A DNA stretch of 64,000 nucleotides from NCBI RefSeq assembly GCF_028280385.1, contig NZ_JANQLX010000002.1, positions 1-64,000 of the forward strand, in the 5' to 3' direction. Made by a program: the position numbers and the translations under genes. The DNA comes from Allomuricauda sp. (GTDB taxonomy: Bacteria > Bacteroidota > Bacteroidia > Flavobacteriales > Flavobacteriaceae). The notes beneath the pieces are model-generated. The model was given only the letters and a program-made list of their open reading frames with translations, did no database searches and was not told where the DNA came from. Of this stretch, positions 15,630 through 24,024 are shown in pieces; positions within the stretch are counted from its first letter, which is position 1; each line of letters opens with the position of its first letter.

Positions 15630-17591
15630 ATGATGCATAACCTCAAACCCTTATTATCAGCCTTGTTCCTTGTATTGCTGTTAAATGCCTCTGCACAATC
15701 CGTAGAGCCCGAGGAAATAAGTGTGCTTACCGAGTTCCAAAATACCAACGGGTCCCAAAACAGATTTGATGTTTTCTTTAATGCCGTAAACCGATACAAT
15801 GTAAATTCGGCTTACGATTGGCTGGACACCATCAAAGTTTACCTTTCCAATGCCCGTAAATCCAACGATACCATAGCTGCACAACTATACCAGGTCATGC
15901 AGACCCAATTGTACAACGACTTGGGCGAGTACGACAAAAGTGTGGCCCTTGCCATGGAACTGTATACCATTAAAGATTCCTTGGATGCCAGCTCAAGAAA
16001 GGCCATTTTTGATGTGTTGGATGATAATTATGCCAATCTGCAACTCTACGACAAACAGATTGAAATCCGCAAACAAAAACAGGAATTTGGTTATACCGAC
16101 AATGTAACCTTTTATGATATTTATAGCAGCCTGGGGCTGCATAGAAAGGCCAGGGATCAATATATCATGGAGGTAAAGCCTACCATTGCCGACAATGATT
16201 CTTACGGCTTGGCGAAGTATCACAGTAAGGTGGGGAACTACCTCCGTTTAGACAATTCTGCGCCAACCGCGCTTAGCGAACTAAAGAAGGCCAAGGCGTA
16301 TTTGGACGTCTTCCTTAATGATATTTCCAAGGAAAAATCCGAGGAGCAACTTTTTGAAAGCGAATTGCTCAAAGCTGAAATTGAAGGGAATATCGGGAAA
16401 TGCCATGTGCTCCTCAATCAGTTTGAAGAGGCCATTCCGCTTTTGGAGAACAGTATTGAAGTATTGAATACTTCTTCCAGAAACCATCATAAAAGTGAGG
16501 TCATAGAAAATACCCTTAATCTTGCCAATGCCAATCTGCAATTGGAAAATTACCTCGCTGCCAAACAAAGCCTGGACATCGATTTTGAGAACATCAGCAT
16601 GCTCCAACGTATTAAGCGGAACAGTCTGCTTGCCGCCTTTTACGATAAAGTGGAGAATTTTAGGAGCGCGGCCATGTACTACAAGCGCAACGAACGCATT
16701 AAGGACTCCCTTACCCAAAAACAATCGTCCATCATCAAGCAGCAATTGGTGACCATTGTGGCCAATGAGGATCTTGAAAACTCCCAACGCCTCATTGACG
16801 AACAAAAGCGAATCAACGAATTGGCCCGTAGCGAAATGAAGGCCAAGGATGAGCGCATCAATCTGGTATTTATTTCCTTGATATTTACGTTGCTTGGCTT
16901 TGCAGGTCTGGTATATGCTTATCTAAAAAGTATCAAGAACCAACGCTTGATCGCGGAACAAAAGCATATTATTGAAAACGCTTTGGTGGAAAAGGACTCC
17001 CTACTTAAGGAAATCCACCATAGGGTAAAGAACAACCTTCAGATGGTGTCCAGTTTGTTGAGCCTTCAGACCAAGAACACCCGGAGCAAATCGGCCATTG
17101 AGGCCTTGGAAGAAGGAAAGAGTAGGGTGAAGGCCATGGCATTGATCCATCAAAAGTTGTATCAGAACGACGACCTTTCCGTGATTGAAATGCAGGGCTA
17201 TATAGAAAGTTTGATCAACAGTGTTCAGTCCGTATATAAAAAGGGGGGACACAACATCAGCATTACCATTGATGCAGAAGGCACCGAACTTGATATTGAC
17301 CGTGCCATTCCGTTTGGACTTATCCTGAACGAACTGGTATCCAATTCCTTTAAATATGCCTTCCCGGAGAACGATGAAAATGGTAAAATCTACATCCATC
17401 TTCGCAAAAATGGGGAGCAAGGCTACTTTGAATATACCGACAATGGTGTGGGCCTACCAGAAGATGCCGACGAGCGCGCACATTCTTCCATGGGTATCCG
17501 CCTCATGAACCGTTTGGTGAACCAGTTGCAATCCAAGTTGAATATCGACAAAGCCACCGAAGGGGTTAGGTTTTGGTTCAACTTCAGCTAG
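15630..17591 (+). CDS. Membrane sensor histidine kinase: TPR sensor, HisKA_2, HATPase
   Basis: 653 residues. Signal peptide (MMHNLKPLLSALFLVLLLNASAQ), a periplasmic helical TPR-type region about 40-400, one membrane segment at about 410-431, then a cytoplasmic HisKA_2 domain with EIHHRVKNNLQMVSSLL (H463/H464) and an HATPase domain (NELVSNSFKYAF, DNGVGLP, SSMGIRLMNRLV). This kinase type commonly pairs with LytTR regulators in Bacteroidota; the regulator gene is the neighbour upstream. The signal sensed is unknown. The second ATG could equally be the start. Confidence 0.9.
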   Translation: MMHNLKPLLSALFLVLLLNASAQSVEPEEISVLTEFQNTNGSQNRFDVFFNAVNRYNVNSAYDWLDTIKVYLSNARKSNDTIAAQLYQVMQTQLYNDLGEYDKSVALAMELYTIKDSLDASSRKAIFDVLDDNYANLQLYDKQIEIRKQKQEFGYTDNVTFYDIYSSLGLHRKARDQYIMEVKPTIADNDSYGLAKYHSKVGNYLRLDNSAPTALSELKKAKAYLDVFLNDISKEKSEEQLFESELLKAEIEGNIGKCHVLLNQFEEAIPLLENSIEVLNTSSRNHHKSEVIENTLNLANANLQLENYLAAKQSLDIDFENISMLQRIKRNSLLAAFYDKVENFRSAAMYYKRNERIKDSLTQKQSSIIKQQLVTIVANEDLENSQRLIDEQKRINELARSEMKAKDERINLVFISLIFTLLGFAGLVYAYLKSIKNQRLIAEQKHIIENALVEKDSLLKEIHHRVKNNLQMVSSLLSLQTKNTRSKSAIEALEEGKSRVKAMALIHQKLYQNDDLSVIEMQGYIESLINSVQSVYKKGGHNISITIDAEGTELDIDRAIPFGLILNELVSNSFKYAFPENDENGKIYIHLRKNGEQGYFEYTDNGVGLPEDADERAHSSMGIRLMNRLVNQLQSKLNIDKATEGVRFWFNFS

Positions 17592-17611
17592 GCATCCCCC
17601 TAAATTATGGT

Positions 17612-17619
17612 TAAATTTG
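17612..17619 (+). promoter_or_regulatory. -7 promoter box (TAAATTTG) of menC
   Basis: Exact TAnnTTTG match with only ten bases to the menC ATG, so the leader would be about five bases. Confidence 0.5.
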
Positions 17620-17629
17620 GTGCCATCAC

Positions 17630-18682
17630 ATGAAGGCATCCTACACCCAGTACATTCTCAATTTTAAAAGACCCAGTGGCACTTCCAGAGGTGTTATGAA
17701 CCAAAAAGAGACCTGGTTTCTCATCGTGGAGCATCAAGGTAAAAAAGGAATTGGGGAATGTGGCATTCTGCGGGGGCTTAGTGTGGATGATGTGCCCGAC
17801 TATGAAGAAAAACTGCAATGGCTGTGCAACAACATAAACATGCCGTCAAAAGAATTGTTCCAAGAACTTGTAGCGTATCCGAGCATTCAATTTGGATTGG
17901 AGCAGGCATTGCTCTCCCTTGAATCTGACGACCCTTTGGTCTTGTTCCCTTCCCATTTTACTGGGCAAGAAGCCCCTATCTCCATCAATGGGCTTATTTG
18001 GATGGGGGATGAGCAATTTATGCTGTCACAATTGGAGGAGAAATTGGAAGCAGGCTTCAACTGTATCAAAATGAAAATTGGGGCCATAGATTTTAAACAG
18101 GAACTGGGCATCCTAGAAGTTATCAGGAAACGTTTTTCCCCCAAGGATATAGAAATCAGGGTAGATGCCAATGGCGCATTTAAGGTGGGGGAGGCATTGG
18201 ATAAACTAAATCAGCTTTCCCAATTTCAATTGCACTCCATAGAACAACCCATAAAGGCCAAGCAATGGAGGGCCATGGCAGACCTTTGTCGGCAAACACC
18301 GTTGCCTATCGCTCTGGATGAGGAACTTATAGGTGTTTTTTCTGTAACGGATAAAGTCCAATTGCTACAAACCATACAACCGCAATTCATTATCTTGAAA
18401 CCCAGTTTGGTGGGTGGTTTCGAATCGTGCCGAGAATGGATACAATTGGCGGAATCGCGGCGAGTGGGCTGGTGGATTACCAGTGCCCTGGAAAGCAATG
18501 TAGGCTTAAATGCCATTGCACAGTGGACGTTCACCTTACAAACCAGAATGCCACAAGGCTTGGGAACCGGGAGTCTGTTCACCAATAATTTTGATAGCCC
18601 ATTGGAAGTGTTGGATGGAAAACTGTACTATCGGAACAACAAGAAATGGAAAACGAACTTAATTGAAAATTTATGTATATAG
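17630..18682 (+). CDS. menC: o-Succinylbenzoate synthase MenC
   Basis: 350 residues, enolase superfamily. The catalytic set is intact: KMK (K147, K149), metal ligands in VDANG (D179), IEQP (E205) and LDEEL (D230), and the second-half lysine in ILKPS (K257). It dehydrates SHCHC to o-succinylbenzoate. Its last ten bases overlap the next gene. Confidence 0.92.
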   Translation: MKASYTQYILNFKRPSGTSRGVMNQKETWFLIVEHQGKKGIGECGILRGLSVDDVPDYEEKLQWLCNNINMPSKELFQELVAYPSIQFGLEQALLSLESDDPLVLFPSHFTGQEAPISINGLIWMGDEQFMLSQLEEKLEAGFNCIKMKIGAIDFKQELGILEVIRKRFSPKDIEIRVDANGAFKVGEALDKLNQLSQFQLHSIEQPIKAKQWRAMADLCRQTPLPIALDEELIGVFSVTDKVQLLQTIQPQFIILKPSLVGGFESCREWIQLAESRRVGWWITSALESNVGLNAIAQWTFTLQTRMPQGLGTGSLFTNNFDSPLEVLDGKLYYRNNKKWKTNLIENLCI

Positions 18683-19611
18683 CACAAGGATATAAGGGAG
18701 ATATTGGACTTTGGAAGTACTTGTTCTTACCGCTGGGGTTTATTGGCTTGATGGCAATCAATTATATATTGACCATCAACTCCACTGTTAGTGTGGAAGA
18801 TGCCATGCAACAAATGATAGAGCAGTTGGGGTCCAATATGGTCTTGATAATTGCGCTGATCCCATTGGTGGTCGGTTTCTTTGTGGTTTTGGGATGGACC
18901 AAACTGATTCATCAACAAACGATCACCTCTTTGACCACTTCCAGAAAAAAGGTGGACTGGAAACGTATCTTTTTTGCTTTTGGGGTTTGGGGTGGCATTA
19001 CCATTTTGATTACGGGCTTGGATATTTATTTTTCCCCGGACGATTATGTGTTCAATTTGGATTGGCCCAAGTTTCTTTCCTTGGCAGTAATAGCTGTGCT
19101 TTTGATTCCCCTTCAGACAAGCTTTGAGGAATATCTATTCAGGGGTCATATGATGCAAGGACTGGGGATAGCCACCAAAAGCCGCTTGATTCCTTTATTG
19201 GTTACCTCCTTTTTGTTTGGACTGATGCATATTGCCAATCCTGAAGTGGAAAAACTGGGACTGGGTATTATGGTCTATTATATTGGTACTGGGTTATTTC
19301 TTGGAATTTTGACCTTGATGGACGAAGGTTTGGAGCTCGCACTTGGTTTCCATGCCGCAAACAATCTGATTACTGCCTTGTTGGTTACTGCGGATTGGAC
19401 AGCATTTCAGACGCATTCCATCTACAAGGATATATCTGAACCAGCAATGGGCTGGGATGTGTTGATCCCGATTTTTGTGGTCTATCCCTTGCTGCTACTT
19501 TTCTTTGCAAGAAAATACAAATGGACCCACTGGAGAGAGCGATTGTTTGGCAAGGTATTGACCAGGGAAGAATTTGTGGCACAAAATGATACCGACTCCC
19601 TTGTGGCGTAA
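18673..19611 (+). CDS. CPBP family intramembrane metalloprotease
   Basis: 312 residues, about seven or eight membrane segments. The three CPBP (Abi/Rce1) motifs are present: EEYLFRG (E152, E153, R157), FLFGLMH and LGFHAANN. The family includes CAAX-type proteases and bacteriocin self-immunity proteins; the target here is unknown. It is sandwiched between menC (10-base overlap) and menE (26-base overlap), so it is translated with menaquinone genes. Confidence 0.9.
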   Translation: MYIAQGYKGDIGLWKYLFLPLGFIGLMAINYILTINSTVSVEDAMQQMIEQLGSNMVLIIALIPLVVGFFVVLGWTKLIHQQTITSLTTSRKKVDWKRIFFAFGVWGGITILITGLDIYFSPDDYVFNLDWPKFLSLAVIAVLLIPLQTSFEEYLFRGHMMQGLGIATKSRLIPLLVTSFLFGLMHIANPEVEKLGLGIMVYYIGTGLFLGILTLMDEGLELALGFHAANNLITALLVTADWTAFQTHSIYKDISEPAMGWDVLIPIFVVYPLLLLFFARKYKWTHWRERLFGKVLTREEFVAQNDTDSLVA

Positions 19612-20722
19612 AACACATCCCAATTTCAAGCTGAACGGCGTTCATTACTCCGTGGATGAGCTGTTGGAAACAGGCTATAGCTTGATCAAGGAAGGGGAAC
19701 CCTTTGAAAAACCCATTGGCGATTTTTTAGTGGAGTGGGGGATGGCATCTCCCGAATTGGTGGTCCACACCTCCGGTTCCACAGGTGAACCCAAGGCCAT
19801 TACTTTGCAGAAAGAACACATGGTCCAGTCGGCCTTGGCCACTGGCCTGTTTTTTGGACTTCAAGCTGGGCACTCCGCCTTATTGTGCCTCGCGTGTACC
19901 GGAATTGCTGGGAAAATGATGTTGGTGCGCGCCATGGTTCTAGGATTGGAATTGGATTATGCGGAACCATCTTCAACACCCCTGGCCGGCACCCAAAGGA
20001 ACTATGATTTTGCCGCCATGGTACCCTTACAGGTAGAAAAATCGCTGAGCCAAATTTCCCAAATAAACACCTTGATCATTGGTGGTGCTCCGGTTTCTTC
20101 TGGTTTGCGTGAAAAATTGCAAGCCGTTTCCACCCAATGCTATGAAACCTATGGGATGACGGAAACCATTACCCATGTTGCGGTAAAGGCAATTCAAAAT
20201 TCAAAATTCAAAATTGAGAATTCCGAGAACCCAATAGTCGAACAATCTAACAATCGAGCCATCCAACAATCCAACTTCACCGCCCTCCCCAATATCACCT
20301 TCTCCCAGGACAAACGTGACTGCTTGGTTATCGATGCTCCCAAAATCTCTCATGAGCAAGTAATCACAAATGACGTAGTTAAGCTCATTAGCGAAACTGA
20401 ATTCCATTGGCTGGGCAGATATGATTCCATTATCAATTCTGGAGGGATAAAGCTTATTCCCGAGCAGATAGAAAGGAAGTTGGATCCCATGATTTCCAAT
20501 CGCTTTTTTGTAATAGGAATGCCAGATGAAGCCCTGGGGCAAAAACTCGTTTTGGTGATTGAAGGCGATAAACAAGATACAGAAGAACTGTTTCAACAGA
20601 TAAAGTCACTCGAAGACATGGGCAAATATGAAACCCCCAAAGAAATCCGTTTTATAAAAACCTTTACGGAAACCCCAACAGGCAAGGTGGACAAAAGTAA
20701 GACAATGGACAATTTGCAATGA
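19586..20722 (+). CDS. menE: o-Succinylbenzoate-CoA ligase MenE, with an in-frame repeat stretch
   Basis: 378 residues from ATG 19586. AMP-binding enzyme with P-loop HTSGSTGEPKAITL, YETYGMTETITH and, after an odd stretch, the hinge WLGRYDSIINSGGIKLIPEQIE. It activates o-succinylbenzoate with CoA. Residues about 202-230 are low-complexity (rich in N, S, Q, I) and are encoded by repeat words (20191-20275) of the type seen in the intergenic block just downstream. The last codons also blend into repeat-like sequence. The core motifs are intact, so the enzyme is probably active. It overlaps the CPBP gene by 26 bases. Confidence 0.9.
   Translation: MIPTPLWRKTHPNFKLNGVHYSVDELLETGYSLIKEGEPFEKPIGDFLVEWGMASPELVVHTSGSTGEPKAITLQKEHMVQSALATGLFFGLQAGHSALLCLACTGIAGKMMLVRAMVLGLELDYAEPSSTPLAGTQRNYDFAAMVPLQVEKSLSQISQINTLIIGGAPVSSGLREKLQAVSTQCYETYGMTETITHVAVKAIQNSKFKIENSENPIVEQSNNRAIQQSNFTALPNITFSQDKRDCLVIDAPKISHEQVITNDVVKLISETEFHWLGRYDSIINSGGIKLIPEQIERKLDPMISNRFFVIGMPDEALGQKLVLVIEGDKQDTEELFQQIKSLEDMGKYETPKEIRFIKTFTETPTGKVDKSKTMDNLQ
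20191..20275 (+). repeat. Modular short repeat inside menE
   Basis: About 85 bases composed of AATTCAAAATTC-type and CCAACAATCCAAC-type words, in frame within menE. The same words recur in the 20.7-21.1 kb intergenic block. The stretch sits between the TETITHVAVK core and the ALPNITFS segment, a probable surface loop. Confidence 0.7.
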
Positions 20723-21070
20723 ACAATGGGCAATTATCAGGGGGCAATTTTTAATTTATAACCCAAGACTCAGGACCCCAGACCCCAGACCCAAGATATT
20801 AGACGTTAAACTTTGGCTTCCAACAATCCAACAATCTAACCATCCAACCATCCACTCACACAATCCCTAATTCACAATTCAAAACTCATAATTCATAACC
20901 CAAGACCCCAGACCCCAGACCCCAGACCCCAGACCCCAGACCTCAGACCCAAGATATTAGACGTTAAACTTTGGTTTCCAACAAGCCATAATCCAACAAT
21001 CTAACTATCCAACCATCTAACCAACCAACCATCCAACTATCCAACCATCCATAATTCATTATTCAATATT
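20723..21070 (+). repeat. Intergenic modular repeat block
   Basis: This 418-base gap between menE and the convergent lipoprotein gene is almost wholly repeats. A 31-base core is identical at 20786-20816 and 20944-20974. Five perfect tandem copies of CCCCAGA lie at 20906-20940. Around them are CCAACAATCCAAC/CCATCCAACCATCC words and AATTCATAATTCA words. No ORF or transposase is present. The order of modules is partly duplicated. Confidence 0.85.
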
Positions 21071-21090
21071 CAAACTCATTGCCCAAAACA

Positions 21091-21120
21091 AAAAAAAGCG
21101 CCATCCAAGGACAACGCTTT
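21091..21120 (-). terminator. Terminator of the IPT/FG-GAP lipoprotein gene
   Basis: On the minus strand AAAGCG pairs with CGCTTT, with an inner TCC/GGA pairing and a run of seven Ts. Confidence 0.75.
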
Positions 21121-21141
21121 CTAAATTAAGTTAGCAATACT

Positions 21142-23871
21142 TTAGTATTCAAAAATATAGGCGGAGCCGCTATGAACCCCCTTGTCACCATCTTCTGAAT
21201 CGCCTAATAACATATAATTTTCCGAAAGAGAAACTTTAAAAAATGAGCCAGGAGCTTGTGGGTCTGGAGCTACTAATTTTTGGATGGGTTGGCCAGTTTC
21301 AATATTGAACAAATATGCAGCGCCGATGCTATTTGAATATCGCGATGCGATTAGAGCAAAGTTATTTAAAACGCTAACATCAAATCCAAAATATTCACCA
21401 CTGGTGCCATCATCCGCGAGGAGTACATGTTCTTTTGTCCAAACTCCAAAATCATGTTTATATATAGCAACGGATCCTTGATTGGAATTCAAATTAATGT
21501 TGTCATTTGGTGCCCCAATTGCAATATAGTTGCCAAAAATATCCACTGACGTTCCAAAAAGATCATTTAGTTCCTCGCTCTCATTTTCAAGTTTGGTTTC
21601 CACATCCCAATCTCCATTATTCCTTTCAAAAATATAAGCACTTCCACTATTTTCACTTAGGCCATCGTCATAAGGAGCTCCTGCAACAATAAAATCTCCA
21701 TATACTGCTACATCCTCTCCAAGGCTATCCCCTGTACTACCATCACTACTGGAAATTTTTTTGATTTGATTCCAATTGCTCGTATTGAACAAGTAAATAG
21801 CGCCGGAATCCGATTCATTTCCATCTGCGTAAGGAGCACCTATTACTGCCAAATCATTATAGATTGATATGGCATAACCAAAACTGTCAGAGGTATTATC
21901 GTTTAATGCGGTGATTTTTTCATTGGGTATCCATTGATTTTCTCCGTTTAAAGAAAATGCATAAACGGCGCCTATTGGATTTTGGTTGGGTGCGCCAATC
22001 AACAACAAGTCTTTATTTACCTCAATAGACCTACCAAAATTACCTTCCATTCCATCATTGGCGACTAATTTTTGTTTGAATAGCCAATAACCATCTATGT
22101 TCTCATATGCATAGACCGCATTGCTAAACGGAGCTCCAATAAATACCATATTACCTTCTATTGCTACGGCTTGCCCAAAATACCCAAATGCATAACTTTC
22201 GGCAGATAATACCTTTCCTGGCGGAACAATCCAAAAATCTTCCATATCTGCCGCAGCCACCCCATTTACGGCCAAACCTAGTTGTACTATGTCCCCAGGG
22301 TTTACATTGGGCACTTCCACCACCAGTTCCGTTCCATCTTCAGAAAGGCCTAGAACGGTCGCTTCTTCGGTATCAAAACTTACCACATTGTTTTCCAATA
22401 CGGCAGAAAAACCTGTTTCAGAAATCAAGGTTATGGGCTGGCCGGGAGAACCAAAATCCTGGCTCAACCAAAAATTCGGCGTCACCGTAAATTCTTCCGC
22501 GCTTGTAGTGGTCACCTCTAAGGCCTTCTGCACCGTAACGCTAATAGGGCCAGTGGAAATCCCATCGGGTACGGTCACTGTTAATTCATTATCTACAATG
22601 GTGTTCACAACGGCTTCGGTACCATTAAATTGGACCATTATATCACTTATCACATCTCCAAAGCCTATGCCCAATATGGTTACTTCATCATCGACTTTTC
22701 CATCCATAGGGTCAAAACTGGCAATACTCACCCCAGCTACCGGAGTAAAGTCTGCTTCGGTACTTGTGGCCAACTCGCCCACGGTTACCCCAATTGGGCC
22801 GGTCATGGCTCCTTCGGGCACGGTAACCACCAACTCGGTTGGGGTAGCACTTACCACGGTGCCCATGACATCGCCAAAAAAGCCAACCTCGTTTTCTGCT
22901 ATAGTTTCTGAGAATCCACTTCCCGTTATGGTTATATTTTGACCTTCCACCTGAACCTGTGGTTCAAAGGAGGTGATAGTAAATGGTACAAAATTCTCAG
23001 CACTTACCGCCATTTTTTCGGCTTGCAAATTGGTGACCACAATGGGGCCTTGAACAGTACCCTCAGGTACCAGAACGGTAATTTCGGTTTCGTTGGCACT
23101 TTGTATTTCAGCCACAAGGGGAGTTTCCGGGTCCGGGCCGGAAAAGGTGACCACGTTATTTTCAATACCCTGGCCAAAAAGTTGACCCGTAATGACCACC
23201 ACATCTTTACCGGGCACGGCCACTTTAGGATTAAAATCCTCGATAAGGGGAGCATCTTCCAATGCAAATTCCAGAAGGCTTGTACCTTCCATTCCCTCGG
23301 TAACCAAGGTCAAAGAGCCAGAAACCGCCCCCGGGGGCACTGTGATAAAAAGGGTATCCAGGCCTTGGGTAATATGGTCTATGGTTGCCAAGGGCCCCGG
23401 ATCTTGCATACCTGTAAAATAGACCTTGACATCATCTTTTAGGGAAATACCTTCGGCTACCACGGTAAGTTCATCACCTACATGGCCTTTAAAGGGGGTA
23501 AATGTTTTTATGTTCGGAGGTGGGATAAACTCAAAATCGATGGGACTCACCCCTATGCCCGCGCCCACACGAACCGTATAGGGACCGGTAGATATTTTTT
23601 CAGGGACCACCACGGTCAGTTCCGTGGGGCTGGCGGAAAGCACTTCGGCGGTAACGCCCCTAAAACGGACATCGTTGTCCTTTAGGTCAGCATCAAAATA
23701 GCGACCTAGTATCTTTACCTTGGCGCCTTGCCGTGCCTTATTGGGGATGGCTTCCGAAATTTCCGGAATGGGTATTTGGTCATCTTCCTTGCACGATTGG
23801 ATCAAGAACAACGTAGCAGCAAAAAGACAGGTGAATAGGCTTAAATAGCAGTTTTTTATTACAGGCTTCAT
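21142..23871 (-). CDS. Surface lipoprotein with six IPT/TIG domains and an FG-GAP propeller
   Basis: 909 residues. Lipobox LIQSC (Cys27) at the end of the signal peptide. Six immunoglobulin-like IPT/TIG units follow (each starting like IxxFxPxxGxxGxxVxIxGxxF), covering about 33-550. Residues about 560-909 carry seven FG-GAP-like units (e.g. SFGYAISIYNDLAVIGAPYADG), consistent with a seven-bladed beta-propeller as in integrin alpha chains. A role in binding at the cell surface is plausible; the ligand is unknown. Codon-level repetition between TIG units is visible in the DNA. Confidence 0.88.
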   Translation of the reverse strand: MKPVIKNCYLSLFTCLFAATLFLIQSCKEDDQIPIPEISEAIPNKARQGAKVKILGRYFDADLKDNDVRFRGVTAEVLSASPTELTVVVPEKISTGPYTVRVGAGIGVSPIDFEFIPPPNIKTFTPFKGHVGDELTVVAEGISLKDDVKVYFTGMQDPGPLATIDHITQGLDTLFITVPPGAVSGSLTLVTEGMEGTSLLEFALEDAPLIEDFNPKVAVPGKDVVVITGQLFGQGIENNVVTFSGPDPETPLVAEIQSANETEITVLVPEGTVQGPIVVTNLQAEKMAVSAENFVPFTITSFEPQVQVEGQNITITGSGFSETIAENEVGFFGDVMGTVVSATPTELVVTVPEGAMTGPIGVTVGELATSTEADFTPVAGVSIASFDPMDGKVDDEVTILGIGFGDVISDIMVQFNGTEAVVNTIVDNELTVTVPDGISTGPISVTVQKALEVTTTSAEEFTVTPNFWLSQDFGSPGQPITLISETGFSAVLENNVVSFDTEEATVLGLSEDGTELVVEVPNVNPGDIVQLGLAVNGVAAADMEDFWIVPPGKVLSAESYAFGYFGQAVAIEGNMVFIGAPFSNAVYAYENIDGYWLFKQKLVANDGMEGNFGRSIEVNKDLLLIGAPNQNPIGAVYAFSLNGENQWIPNEKITALNDNTSDSFGYAISIYNDLAVIGAPYADGNESDSGAIYLFNTSNWNQIKKISSSDGSTGDSLGEDVAVYGDFIVAGAPYDDGLSENSGSAYIFERNNGDWDVETKLENESEELNDLFGTSVDIFGNYIAIGAPNDNINLNSNQGSVAIYKHDFGVWTKEHVLLADDGTSGEYFGFDVSVLNNFALIASRYSNSIGAAYLFNIETGQPIQKLVAPDPQAPGSFFKVSLSENYMLLGDSEDGDKGVHSGSAYIFEY

Positions 23872-24024
23872 ATTTGGATATTTTATGGTTCGCGGCCCAA
23901 AATGCCCAAAACCTTTGGTTTTGTACCGTCTAAATTGACGGATGCCCTTTTTGGATTGATGGATAGGAACAAACAGGCTTTTCTTTCTATCCGAAATGCC
24001 GTATTTTCAAACAAAGATTTGAAG

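Noticed and set aside
20906..20940. CRISPR-like array at the CCCCAGA repeats
   Set aside because: The units are contiguous heptamers with no spacers, and no cas genes are present.
20723..21141. Insertion sequence or transposon remnant
   Set aside because: No terminal inverted repeats, target duplications or transposase fragments were seen.
22289..22942. 217-codon plus-strand frame over the TIG protein
   Set aside because: It mirrors the repetitive Ig-like coding strand and shows no domain.
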